Positions 24,180 through 32,018 of a DNA stretch of 64,000 nucleotides are shown here, piece by piece. This DNA is from Actinomyces sp. HPA0247 (GTDB lineage: Bacteria; Actinomycetota; Actinomycetes; Actinomycetales; Actinomycetaceae). The notes below the pieces were generated by a model, which was not told where the DNA came from, did no database searches, and was given only the letters and a program-made list of their open reading frames with translations. How positions within the stretch are numbered: position 1 is the first letter of the stretch; each line of letters begins with the position of its first letter. A program made the translations under genes and the position numbers. The stretch spans positions 36,069-100,068 of the forward strand of contig KE150452.1 of NCBI GenBank assembly GCA_000411415.1, given 5' to 3'.

Positions 24180-25565
24180 GTGAGGCGTCGAGTTTTCGGC
24201 ATCGAAACCGAGTACGGGCTCACCGCAGCATCGCCCAGCGGCGCCAAGCCGATGGACGCCGAGCACGCCGCACGCCAGCTGTTTGAGCCGCTCCTGCACC
24301 AGGGCCGTTCCTCGAATCTCTTCCTGCGCAATGGCGGCCGCCTGTACCTTGATGTCGGCGCGCACCCCGAGTATGCGACCGCCGAATGTGATCGGCTTGA
24401 GGATCTGCTCGAGCAGGATCGCGCGGGTTCTACCATGCTCGCAGACCTTGCAACGCAGGCTGACAGTGCTCTGTCCGAGCTCGGCACCGATCTGCGTCTG
24501 CATCTCTTCCGCAACAACCTAGACTCGCAGGGCAACTCTTACGGATGCCACGAAAACTACCTCTTGCACCGGCGACGCGACTTCCGCCAGGTCGCCGATG
24601 CGCTGGTCGCATTCTTCGTGACGCGTCAGATCCTGGTCGGAAACGGGTGGATCAACACGGGCGCGGCCACCCCGCGACTGCAGTTCTCCCAGCGTGCCGA
24701 TCAGATGTGGGATGCCGTCTCCTCCGCCACGACCCGTTCGCGCCCGATCATCAACACCCGTGACGAGGCGTTGGCTGATTCCGGTGCTTATCGCCGCATG
24801 CACGTGATCGTCGGCGACACGAACGTCGCAGAACCCACCACCGCCCTCAAGGTCGGTATGACCGAACTCCTGATCCATGCCATCGAGGACGGCCTCCAGA
24901 TCGAAGACCTGGCCCTCGCCGATCCGATGCGCGCTATTCGCGAGGTGAATGCCGACCTGAGCGGATCGGCAGCCATTGAGCTCGCAACCGGCAGGATGAC
25001 GAGCGCTGTCGCTATGCAGCGTGACATCCGTGAGCGTGTACTGTCCCGGATTCCGGTCTCCGAGCTGGACCCGATGCGCGCCTACATTGTCGATCTGTGG
25101 GGCAGGGGTCTCGATGCGATCGCCAGCGGAGACTGGAGTGGTATCGACACAGAGCTCGACATCGCAATTAAGCGCAAACTGCTGAGCTCCTACTGCGCAC
25201 GCAGCGGTGCCACGCTCGCAGATCCGCGTGTCGCGCGACTCGAACTGTCCTACTCCGAGATCACGGCGGATGGCCTACGCGACCGGATGGAGAGTGCAGG
25301 TCTCATGCGACGCCTGACAACCGCCGATGCCGTGCGTCGTGCTCAAACAATTGCGCCGGCGACGACGCGGGCGAGCCTGCGTGGACGTATTATTGCCGCC
25401 GCCGAGGATGCGCGAGCCGATTTGAGCGTCGACTGGGTGCACGTGCGCCTTGACGAATCCCAGACGATCCCGCTGTCCCTGCAGGACCCCCTCGCCACGG
25501 TCGATCCGCGCGTGGATGCTCTCATCGCGCAGATTGACGCCTCGTCTCCTACGATTCCCGCATGA
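24180..25565 (+). CDS. pafA: Pup-protein ligase PafA
   Basis: 461 residues. It joins the C-terminal glutamate of Pup to substrate lysines with ATP. Motifs: RRRVFGIETEYGL at the N terminus with catalytic/Mg glutamates, RLYLDVGAHPEYATAE, NNLDSQGNSYGCHENYL and SRPIINTRDEAL. It lacks the Dop insertion. GTG 24180, one base after the pup stop, gives the N terminus usual for PafA; GTG 24168, overlapping pup, is the alternative. It overlaps the FKBP-like gene by ATGA. Confidence 0.95.
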   Translation: MRRRVFGIETEYGLTAASPSGAKPMDAEHAARQLFEPLLHQGRSSNLFLRNGGRLYLDVGAHPEYATAECDRLEDLLEQDRAGSTMLADLATQADSALSELGTDLRLHLFRNNLDSQGNSYGCHENYLLHRRRDFRQVADALVAFFVTRQILVGNGWINTGAATPRLQFSQRADQMWDAVSSATTRSRPIINTRDEALADSGAYRRMHVIVGDTNVAEPTTALKVGMTELLIHAIEDGLQIEDLALADPMRAIREVNADLSGSAAIELATGRMTSAVAMQRDIRERVLSRIPVSELDPMRAYIVDLWGRGLDAIASGDWSGIDTELDIAIKRKLLSSYCARSGATLADPRVARLELSYSEITADGLRDRMESAGLMRRLTTADAVRRAQTIAPATTRASLRGRIIAAAEDARADLSVDWVHVRLDESQTIPLSLQDPLATVDPRVDALIAQIDASSPTIPA

Positions 25566-26602
25566 GCACCGAGCCGTCATCGCCCGATTCACCCTCCACG
25601 CACCGTGTGAAGGGCTCATCGCAGCGCGCCGCCGCGCGTGCTTCTCGGTCACAAGGTGCCTCGCGCGGTGGGCTGTTCCTCCGTATCGGCCTCACTCTCA
25701 CCCTGCTCATCGCGGGTGGTGGCCTCACGTGGTGGGCTTGCGTCCCCGCTCCGACCACGCAGACGACGCCAGGCGCCGACGCGACTGCCCAGTCAACGAC
25801 GCTTCCCTTGTTTGACCGCGTGACGGTCTCCGGACGAGTCGGCGCGACACCCACGATTGATATCAAGGCGCCGCTCGACGTTGATGGCTTCAAGGCTCGC
25901 GTCATCGAAGAAGGCACCGGTCGTGAGATTACGGAAGGTTCTCCCGTCCTCGTCTCAGTGACTGCCTTTGATGGGACGAGCGGGCGCATGCTCTCTGAGT
26001 CTGGCCGCCCGCAGATGAGCCTCGGGATCGTCGGCTCGGATCAGATCAGCTCGGACCTCGCCATGTTGGTCACCGGCAAGCATGAAGGGTCCCGTATCCT
26101 CGCGTTTCGTACTGTAGCCATGGGGGATGGCTCTCCCAACACCAGGGAAATTGACGTCGTCGACATCCTGCCGTCCATCGCCACAGGAACCTCGGTCGAT
26201 GCCACCGTCGGTCCGATGAGCGTCGAGATGAGCCCCGAGGGACCGCTTATCAGTCACATTGCGACGCTCCCTGGCGGAGTGACGACGCAGGTGCTCATCA
26301 AGGGTGACGGCGTTCAGGTTCACGAAGGTGATCGGGTTGTCGCCCAGTTCACCGTTCTCGGTTGGACTGACGGAGTCGTCCGCGTCAACACGTGGGAAAC
26401 AGGCGTGCCGGCCGTGGTGAATCTCAACACCGCGATGAAAGGCCTGACAAACGCGCTCGTCGATCAGAAGGTGGGCTCGCGCCTGGCGATCACAATTCCA
26501 CCGGACCTCGCTGCGGGTGATGACACGCTCTGCGTGGTCATCGATATCCTCGGTACCGAGCCCGGCACCTCGACAGCAGGGGATAGCGCACCTCAGTCCT
26601 GA
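25562..26602 (+). CDS. Membrane-anchored FKBP-like peptidyl-prolyl isomerase family protein
   Basis: 346 residues. A cytoplasmic Ser/Arg-rich tail of ~35 residues is followed by one transmembrane segment (LFLRIGLTLTLLIAGGGLTW, about 38-57), then two extracellular FKBP-like domains. The second has VHEGDRVVAQFTVLGW and LTNALVDQKVGSRLAITIPP, an FKBP pattern. A cysteine after the TM segment (WWACVP) does not form a convincing lipobox, so it looks like a signal anchor. An FKBP gene next to pafA is common in actinobacteria, but a role in pupylation is not established. Probably assists folding of exported proteins. Confidence 0.85.
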   Translation: MSTEPSSPDSPSTHRVKGSSQRAAARASRSQGASRGGLFLRIGLTLTLLIAGGGLTWWACVPAPTTQTTPGADATAQSTTLPLFDRVTVSGRVGATPTIDIKAPLDVDGFKARVIEEGTGREITEGSPVLVSVTAFDGTSGRMLSESGRPQMSLGIVGSDQISSDLAMLVTGKHEGSRILAFRTVAMGDGSPNTREIDVVDILPSIATGTSVDATVGPMSVEMSPEGPLISHIATLPGGVTTQVLIKGDGVQVHEGDRVVAQFTVLGWTDGVVRVNTWETGVPAVVNLNTAMKGLTNALVDQKVGSRLAITIPPDLAAGDDTLCVVIDILGTEPGTSTAGDSAPQS

Positions 26603-26662
26603 TCGCCCATCCCGTGAGAGCCGCCGGGCATGAGCATCGCGGCGTGTGGGACACTGGGAGAC

Positions 26663-27874
26663 ATGCTGAGATGGATGACCGCCGGAGAATCGCACGGCCC
26701 CGCACTGATCGCCACGATTGAGGGACTTCCCTCGGGCTTGCGTGTCACGACCGAGGACCTGCGACGAGGCCTCGCACGTCGCCGTCTCGGATATGGCCGC
26801 GGCGCGCGGCAGAAGTTCGAGGCCGACGAGGTATCAATCCTGGCCGGCGTCCGTCACGGCGTGACCACCGGCGCCCCTGTTGCCATCCGCATCGGTAATT
26901 CCGAGTGGCCCAAGTGGGAGACGGTGATGAGCGCGGATCCTGTGGATCCTTCCGCCCTGCTGATCGACGCTGGAACGGGCGACGAGCGTGAGATCGCTCG
27001 AAACCGACCGCTGACGAGGCCTCGTCCCGGTCACGCGGATCTTCCTGGCATGCTGTCCTACGACCTGCCCGAGGCGCGCCCTGTTCTTGAACGCGCGAGT
27101 GCCCGCGAGACTGCAGCGCGCGTTGCACTCGGTGTACTCGCTGAAGCTCTCCTGGAGCAGGTCGCCGGCGTTCGCCTCGTCTCCCACGTCGTTTCCGTCG
27201 GGTCACAGCGCGCCACGGCCTCATCGACTCCCACGCCTGCCGACGAAGCGGCGCTGTGCGAGGCATCGATGCGCACGCTTGATCCGGAGGATAACGCTCG
27301 CTTCGAGGCGGCAGTTGACGCAGCGAAACAGGCGGGCGACACGATCGGCGGTGTTGCAGAAGTCATTGCATACGACGTTCCGGTGGGCTTGGGCACTCAC
27401 GTGACCGCTCGCGAGCGCCTTGACGCGCGGCTGGCCGCCGCACTCATGTCGATCCAGTCGGTTAAGGGCGTGGAAATTGGCGACGGTTTCGCCCAGGCCG
27501 CACTGCTCGGCTCCGTGGCCCACGACGAGATCGTGCGAGGCGAGGATGGACACCTGAGGCGCACTTCCAACCACGCCGGAGGCATCGAAGGCGGCACGTC
27601 CAACGGCGCGCCAATCGTCGCGCGCGCTGCTTTCAAGCCGATCTCGACCGTTCCACACGCGCTGCGCAGCATCGACCTCGCAACGGGTGAGGAGGCCGTT
27701 GGCCTGCACCAGCGTTCCGATACGTGCCAGGTTGTACCCGGCGCTGTGATCGCTGAGGCCGAGGTGGCCCTGGTGCTCGCAGATGCCCTGTCGGACCACG
27801 CAGGTGGCCGGTCGGTGACCGAGATGCGCAGGAACCTGGCGTCCTACCTCGCCGCCGTGGGGGAACGCGCATGA
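26663..27874 (+). CDS. aroC: Chorismate synthase
   Basis: 403 residues; last step of the shikimate pathway, EPSP to chorismate, needing reduced FMN. Signatures: TAGESHGPAL at the N terminus, RPGHADLPGM, and NHAGGIEGGTSNG. RBS GGGAG precedes ATG 26663; an in-frame ATG at 26630 lacks one. First gene of an aroC-aroK-aroB series in which each gene overlaps the next by ATGA. Confidence 0.97.
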   Translation: MLRWMTAGESHGPALIATIEGLPSGLRVTTEDLRRGLARRRLGYGRGARQKFEADEVSILAGVRHGVTTGAPVAIRIGNSEWPKWETVMSADPVDPSALLIDAGTGDEREIARNRPLTRPRPGHADLPGMLSYDLPEARPVLERASARETAARVALGVLAEALLEQVAGVRLVSHVVSVGSQRATASSTPTPADEAALCEASMRTLDPEDNARFEAAVDAAKQAGDTIGGVAEVIAYDVPVGLGTHVTARERLDARLAAALMSIQSVKGVEIGDGFAQAALLGSVAHDEIVRGEDGHLRRTSNHAGGIEGGTSNGAPIVARAAFKPISTVPHALRSIDLATGEEAVGLHQRSDTCQVVPGAVIAEAEVALVLADALSDHAGGRSVTEMRRNLASYLAAVGERA

Positions 27875-28380
27875 GCGTGCGCGGTCCAATCGTTCTCGTC
27901 GGCCTGCCCGGCGCCGGCAAATCCAAGGTCGGGCGCCTCCTCGCCGGGCACTTGGGCATCGACCACATCGATACCGATGCACTCATCGTCGAACGCGCTG
28001 GCCGTCCGATTGCGGATATTTTTGCCACCGACGGCGAAGCAGCCTTTCGCGTGATGGAGACCGAAGCAGTCGCCGAGGCGCTCACGCACGAGGCCGTCGT
28101 GTCCCTGGGCGGGGGAGCGGCAGCAACTCCCGCCGTTCGGGAGCTCCTGTCTGGGCACACGGTCGTCTACATTGATGCTCCCCACGAAGAACTCGTTCGT
28201 CGCACCGCCTCGAAGACGCATCGGCCGCTGCTGGCTGAGGATCCGTCCGGGACGCTCGCGCGGCTGCGCACCGAGCGCGAACCTCATTACCGATCTGTCG
28301 CCACCATCGTCGTTGAGTCGGGGCCCGGCCCCGTCGATGACGTCGTCACCGCCATTGCACAGCAGTTGGAGCACTCATGA
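27871..28380 (+). CDS. aroK: Shikimate kinase
   Basis: 169 residues; phosphorylates shikimate at O3 using ATP. P-loop GLPGAGKSKVG, shikimate-binding DTDALIVER and FRVMETEAV, GGG motif VSLGGGA, LID arginine in HRPLLAEDP, and the adenine-binding R-E-P-H-Y segment are all present, so it should be the active kinase of the two in this operon. Confidence 0.96.
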   Translation: MSVRGPIVLVGLPGAGKSKVGRLLAGHLGIDHIDTDALIVERAGRPIADIFATDGEAAFRVMETEAVAEALTHEAVVSLGGGAAATPAVRELLSGHTVVYIDAPHEELVRRTASKTHRPLLAEDPSGTLARLRTEREPHYRSVATIVVESGPGPVDDVVTAIAQQLEHS

Positions 28381-29459
28381 GCACAACCATCCAGGTCACC
28401 GGGGAACACCCCTCGACGATCACTGTCGGACATGGGCTCGGCTTCGAGCCGATCCGTGAGGCCCTCGATGAGGCCGCGACCAAGGTGCTCATCGTTCACG
28501 CACGTCCTCTCGCTGCTCGTGCCGAGGCCCTGGCGCAGTATCTGAATGAACAGGGCATTGAGGCGTCAACCGCTGATCATCCCGATGCGGAAGCTGGCAA
28601 GTCGATTGAGGTCGTCGCGTCCCTGTGGGATGAGTGCGGACGCCTCCAACTCGGGCGCAAGGATGCCATCATCGCCATGGGTGGGGGAGCGACAACCGAT
28701 ATGGCGGGGTTCGTCGCCGCCACGTGGCTGCGAGGTATCACCCTCATCAACGTACCGACGACGCTACTCGCCATGGTTGATGCGGCCGTTGGCGGTAAGA
28801 CGGGAATCAACACGTCCGTTGGGAAGAACCTCGTCGGTTCGTTCTATCCGGCAACCGCCGTGGTTGCCGACATGGATCTCCTCGAGAGCCTTCCCGCGCC
28901 CGATCTGGCAGCGGGTGCCGCCGAGGTGATCAAGTGTGGATTTATCGCTGACCCTGAGATTCTGAGAATCGTCGAATCGACCGATCCGCAGGAGCTGCTC
29001 CGTGCCGACAGTCCACAACTTGCAGAAGTCACGACCCGAGCAATCGCAGTCAAGGCACGCGTCGTTTCAGCGGACCTGACGGAAGGTGGCCTGCGCGAGA
29101 TCCTGAACTACGGACACACCCTTGCTCACGCGATCGAGCGCGCGAACGACTACACGTGGAGACACGGTGACGCCGTGGCCGTCGGCTGCTGCTTCGCCGC
29201 GCGACTCGCTCATGCCCGTGGGCAGCTCAGCGCCAAGGATGTTGCCCGCCACGACGACCTCTTCTCCCGCGTCGGACTGCCCACGCGCTACGAGGGAAGC
29301 ACCCTCGATGAGCTCACACGCATCATGCTGTCGGACAAAAAGGTCCGCCGCGGTATCCTGCGTTTCGTCCTTCTTGACGGCATCGCGAACCCCGGGACGG
29401 TCTCCGTCGATCCGCAGGAGCTGCAGGCACCCGCGTCGCAGATCGGTATCGGCGCATGA
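28377..29459 (+). CDS. aroB: 3-dehydroquinate synthase
   Basis: 360 residues; cyclises DAHP to 3-dehydroquinate with NAD+ and a divalent metal. Visible: GGGATTDMAGFVAATWLRG, PTTLLAMVDAAVGGKTGIN, GFYP-like GSFYPATAVVAD, metal ligands in EVIKCGFI, NYGHTLAHAIE and WRHGDAVAVG. Overlaps aroK and the downstream kinase-like gene by 4 nt each, so strongly coupled. Confidence 0.97.
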   Translation: MSTTIQVTGEHPSTITVGHGLGFEPIREALDEAATKVLIVHARPLAARAEALAQYLNEQGIEASTADHPDAEAGKSIEVVASLWDECGRLQLGRKDAIIAMGGGATTDMAGFVAATWLRGITLINVPTTLLAMVDAAVGGKTGINTSVGKNLVGSFYPATAVVADMDLLESLPAPDLAAGAAEVIKCGFIADPEILRIVESTDPQELLRADSPQLAEVTTRAIAVKARVVSADLTEGGLREILNYGHTLAHAIERANDYTWRHGDAVAVGCCFAARLAHARGQLSAKDVARHDDLFSRVGLPTRYEGSTLDELTRIMLSDKKVRRGILRFVLLDGIANPGTVSVDPQELQAPASQIGIGA

Positions 29460-29980
29460 GCCTGATCGTCCTGATTGGGGTAACGGGATCGGGGAAATCC
29501 ACCGTCGCTCGGGAATTATCGGAGCGATATGGCCTCGCCCTCCTCGAAACCGACGCGGCTGTCGAAGCACGCCTCGGAGCATCCATGCACAGCCTCATTG
29601 TCCAGCGCGATCCGCGTCTGCCCGATACGGCGCGTGAGGAGGCCGACCGCCTCCTCAGCCTCGACGAGGGCATTGTCACGCTCGGCGCCTCTCAACCGCT
29701 CGACCCGGCCACTGCCTCGTCCATCGACCGAGCACGCGCAAACGGCGCGATCGTCGTCGAGCTGAGCGCCGATCTTTCCGCAGTATCGCGCCGAGAAGGC
29801 CTTGGGGCCCCTCGCTCCGTTGGCCTTGGTGCACCCCGCTCCGTGCTCACCCAGCTGATGAAGCAAGCACGGGAGGCATACGCCTCCGTGGCCGATGCAA
29901 CAGTCGATACGAGTGAGCGCACCCCGCAAGAAGTCGCGGAATTGGTAGCGCGCGCGTGTAAACTGGCCTCTGATTACTGA
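29456..29980 (+). CDS. Degenerate shikimate-kinase-like P-loop protein
   Basis: 174 residues; a second shikimate-kinase-type protein in the same operon. The P-loop GVTGSGKSTVAREL and the TDAAVEARLG segment align with AroK. However, the FRxxE shikimate arginine region and the GGG motif are lost (TLGASQP where AroK has SLGGGA). The LID segment holds a duplicated GLGAPRSV. The C-terminal LMKQAREAYASVADATVDTS still follows the AroK pattern. It may bind nucleotide without acting on shikimate, or use another substrate. It occupies the position where aroQ is often found in actinobacteria. Confidence 0.78.
   Translation: MSLIVLIGVTGSGKSTVARELSERYGLALLETDAAVEARLGASMHSLIVQRDPRLPDTAREEADRLLSLDEGIVTLGASQPLDPATASSIDRARANGAIVVELSADLSAVSRREGLGAPRSVGLGAPRSVLTQLMKQAREAYASVADATVDTSERTPQEVAELVARACKLASDY
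29798..29845 (+). repeat. 24-bp tandem duplication inside the kinase-like gene
   Basis: Two adjacent 24-bp units (29798-29821 and 29822-29845) differ at only a few, mostly synonymous, positions. Each encodes GLGAPRSV. The reading frame is kept. Confidence 0.9.
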
Positions 29981-30004
29981 TTCCTTCACAAGTGAGGTAC
30001 CCCT

Positions 30005-30568
30005 GTGGCAACGACCAATGATCTGAAGAACGGCCTGGTTATGGTCATCGACGGCCAGCTCTGGCAGGTTGTCGAATTCCAGCACGTCAAGCCCGGCAAG
30101 GGCCCGGCCTTCGTGCGTACCAAGATCAAGAACGTCCTGTCCGGCAAGACCGTCGACAAGACCTTCAACGCGGGCCTGAAGATCGAGACCGCGACCGTTG
30201 ACCGTCGCGACATGACCTACCTGTACCAGGACGGCACCGACTACGTCTTCATGGACCAGTCCACCTACGAGCAGATCAACGTTCCCGCCGAGACCGTGGG
30301 CGATGCCCGCAACTTCATGGTGGAGAACCAGGACGTCATCGTCTCCCAGCACGACGGCACCGTCCTCTTTGTCGAGCTGCCCGCGACCGTCGTCCTGACG
30401 ATCACCCACACCGAGCCCGGCCTGCAGGGCGACCGTTCCTCCGCCGGCACCAAGCCCGCGACCCTCGAGACCGGTTACGAGATCCAGGTCCCCCTCTTCA
30501 TGGAGGAAGGCACCCGCGTCAAGGTTGACACCCGCGACGGCTCGTACTCGGGTCGCGTGACCGAGTAA
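30005..30568 (+). CDS. efp: Elongation factor P
   Basis: 187 residues, the usual length; binds between the ribosomal P and E sites to relieve stalling at polyproline. Domain I has the [15 protein letters not shown] loop whose lysine (about 33) reaches the peptidyl-transferase centre; the PGKGPA form is typical of actinobacterial EF-P that works without lysine modification. C-terminal signature motif [12 protein letters not shown]. Start GTG 30005 has GAGG upstream. A TAAACT box at about 29957 within the previous gene could be its own promoter. Followed at once by nusB. Confidence 0.96.
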   Translation: MATTNDLKNGLVMVIDGQLWQVVEFQHVKPGKGPAFVRTKIKNVLSGKTVDKTFNAGLKIETATVDRRDMTYLYQDGTDYVFMDQSTYEQINVPAETVGDARNFMVENQDVIVSQHDGTVLFVELPATVVLTITHTEPGLQGDRSSAGTKPATLETGYEIQVPLFMEEGTRVKVDTRDGSYSGRVTE

Positions 30569-31188
30569 TGTCGAAGCAACACCGCTTCACCTCGCGCACC
30601 AAGGCCCGCAAGCGAGCGGCCGACGTTGTCTACGAGGCCGACCAGCGCGGCATGGGGTCCAACCCCGACGTGCTGCGCGACCTCTTGCGCGAGCGTCGCG
30701 TCATCACCGCGGCTCAGACTCCACTCCCGGAGTTCTCAATCCAGATCATCGCCGGTGTGGCGGACAATCTGCGTCGCATCGATTCGCTGATTTCGGCGCA
30801 CGCACGCGTACCCGGCCTTGATCGCATCGCCGCCGTCGACCTCGCGGTTATGCGTGTGGCGGTGTGGGAGATGCTCGAGAACGACGAGGTATCGCCGATC
30901 ATTGTTATCGACGAGGCAATCTCGATCGTCCGATCGATCTCGACCGACACGTCGCCGTCGTTTGTGAACGCGGTCCTCGACGCAATCCGCAAGGATCTCG
31001 CGTCACCCGCGTGGTCGCGTCGCAGCTCCGATGAGGAGGATGTGCGCGCCCCCGAGGAGACTGAGTCCTCATCTGACAATGAGCTGCCCGCGCAGGAAGC
31101 GCCCGCACGGTCTCTGCCTGCTGGTGCCAAGCCGCTCGATGGCGGCAGCGTCGAAGACGAGCTCGATGAACTCCTCGAGGAGTACTGA
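30568..31188 (+). CDS. nusB: Transcription antitermination factor NusB
   Basis: 206 residues; joins NusE (S10) on boxA RNA during rRNA transcription. The NusB helical domain is residues 1 to about 140, with TKARKRAADVVYEADQRG, LDRIAAVDLAVMRVAVWEM and VIDEAISIVRSISTDTSPSFVNAVLD. It is followed by an acidic, Ser/Glu-rich extension of some 60 residues ending in DELDELLEEY, longer than in typical NusB. The ATG shares its first base with the efp stop. Confidence 0.95.
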   Translation: MSKQHRFTSRTKARKRAADVVYEADQRGMGSNPDVLRDLLRERRVITAAQTPLPEFSIQIIAGVADNLRRIDSLISAHARVPGLDRIAAVDLAVMRVAVWEMLENDEVSPIIVIDEAISIVRSISTDTSPSFVNAVLDAIRKDLASPAWSRRSSDEEDVRAPEETESSSDNELPAQEAPARSLPAGAKPLDGGSVEDELDELLEEY

Positions 31189-31208
31189 GCGCTCGCTCAA
31201 CATGCCTG

Positions 31209-31247
31209 GTGGGGCCGACTCTCTCGCGAGAGTCGGCCCCACTTTTT
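31209..31247 (+). terminator. Intrinsic terminator of the aro-efp-nusB operon
   Basis: A self-complementary 34-nt hairpin (31209-31242) with stem GTGGGGCCGACTCT followed directly by TTTTT. Confidence 0.95.
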
Positions 31248-31322
31248 CCTTCAATGCCCGCGACGAGTGCAGATACTGCCGACTAGGATGGCCGTCTCGA
31301 TGGGATCTTGGGCATATCAGTT

Positions 31323-31351
31323 GGGGGCAGGATCGCCACGATCCTGCCCCC
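31323..31351. terminator. Hairpin at the 3' side of the DUF2249 gene
   Basis: Stem GGGGGCAGGATCG / CGATCCTGCCCCC with a 3-nt loop, lying 14 nt beyond the stop of the minus-strand gene. There is no long T-run on that strand, so termination efficiency is uncertain. Confidence 0.65.
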
Positions 31352-31365
31352 TTTACTGCTGGCTC

Positions 31366-31662
31366 TCAGAGAGCGAGACGCGTGGTTCGCACATCCCAGA
31401 ACTCGGGGCCGTCGACGATGACCTCGAAGGTCCACTCGCCGGGCAGCTGCGCGATCTGAGCGAGCAGCGGTCGGGGCAGGTGGGGAGCGCGGATGATGAA
31501 GGACTCGCCGGCGTTCATCGACTGGGCAGCGCCGAGGACGGCCGCATGACGCAGACGGTGGGGGATAGCGGTCGCATCAATGGTCGGCTCGGGGAGATCG
31601 TGCTCGCCGCAGCCGCAGCCGCCGCCGCGAACCTCGGGCTGGGGCAGTTGTTCGATGGTCAT
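31366..31662 (-). CDS. DUF2249 domain protein
   Basis: 98 residues. A Cys/Gly-rich N-terminal patch GGGCGCGEH is followed by the DUF2249 core DATAIPHRLRHAAVLGAAQSM and the closing HLPRPLLAQIAQLPGEW pattern. DUF2249 proteins often occur with redox or nitrogen-oxide genes, but their biochemical role is not known. The GCGCGEH patch could hold metal. ATG 31662 has AGAAAGG upstream; a GTG at 31683 would add seven residues. It lies alone on the minus strand, divergent from pyrR, with a large inverted repeat upstream. Confidence 0.75.
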   Translation of the reverse strand: MTIEQLPQPEVRGGGCGCGEHDLPEPTIDATAIPHRLRHAAVLGAAQSMNAGESFIIRAPHLPRPLLAQIAQLPGEWTFEVIVDGPEFWDVRTTRLAL

Positions 31663-31777
31663 GGGAGGCCTTTCTATCGTCACTATTCATAGGCGCCGAC
31701 GGCGCTCAATGAATTTTACCGGGATAACCCCTTTCATTGCAGTGCCAACGTCGGCACGTCTCGCACTGGAGCACACC

Positions 31778-31817
31778 ATACCTGGTAGGGGTATATCATC
31801 ATACCCCTACCAGGTAT
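31778..31817. promoter_or_regulatory. Perfect inverted pair of CsoR/CstR-like operator sequences
   Basis: Two 17-bp arms, ATACCTGGTAGGGGTAT and ATACCCCTACCAGGTAT, are perfect reverse complements separated by ATCATC. Each arm is itself nearly symmetric (ATACC...GGTAT with a G-tract in the middle), the look of operators bound by CsoR/CstR/RcnR-family repressors. It starts 116 bp upstream of the DUF2249 start and ends about 200 bp before pyrR. The function is inferred; a hairpin role in RNA is the alternative. Confidence 0.55.
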
Positions 31818-31958
31818 CATCCGAGTTCGAAGCCGATCAGCGAGCGTCCTTCCTGACAGCCCGCACAGACCAACCACCCCGCCGAACTGGCATCCATTCC
31901 TGCTTCCCACGTGGGGTTTCACACGTGGAGGGGTCACACCGGCACTTCACGAGGGGCG

Positions 31959-31964
31959 TAGGAT
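31959..31964 (+). promoter_or_regulatory. Likely -10 box of the pyr operon
   Basis: TAGGAT, predicting a leader of about 48 nt that contains the PyrR-binding sequence. No clear -35 element. Confidence 0.5.
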
Positions 31965-31989
31965 GGAAGCACGAGAAATCCTTTAATGA

Positions 31990-32005
31990 CCGTCCTGTGA
32001 GGCGG
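31990..32005 (+). promoter_or_regulatory. PyrR-binding RNA element in the pyr leader
   Basis: CCGTCCTGTGAGGCGG forms a short stem (CCG/CGG) with the loop core UCCnGUGAGG, the known PyrR recognition sequence. It ends just before the AAGGAG of pyrR, so UMP-bound PyrR probably blocks ribosome access, as proposed for mycobacteria, rather than acting through a terminator. Confidence 0.8.
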
Positions 32006-32018
32006 GGAAGGAGTAAGC

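Larger units (their letters stand above)
31663..32018. other. 356-nt intergenic region between the DUF2249 gene and pyrR
   Basis: No convincing coding sequence. It holds a 40-bp inverted repeat (31778-31817), a TAGGAT -10 box (31959-31964) and the PyrR RNA site (31990-32005). The segments 31663-31777 and 31818-31958 show nothing I can name. Confidence 0.7.

Noticed and set aside
25562-25760. Lipoprotein signal in the FKBP-like protein
   Set aside because: WWAC does not match the lipobox and the long charged N-terminal tail fits a signal anchor instead.
31734-31937. 67-codon minus-strand open frame in the DUF2249-pyrR gap
   Set aside because: No ribosome-binding site or domain, and it runs through the inverted repeat, which explains the sequence better.
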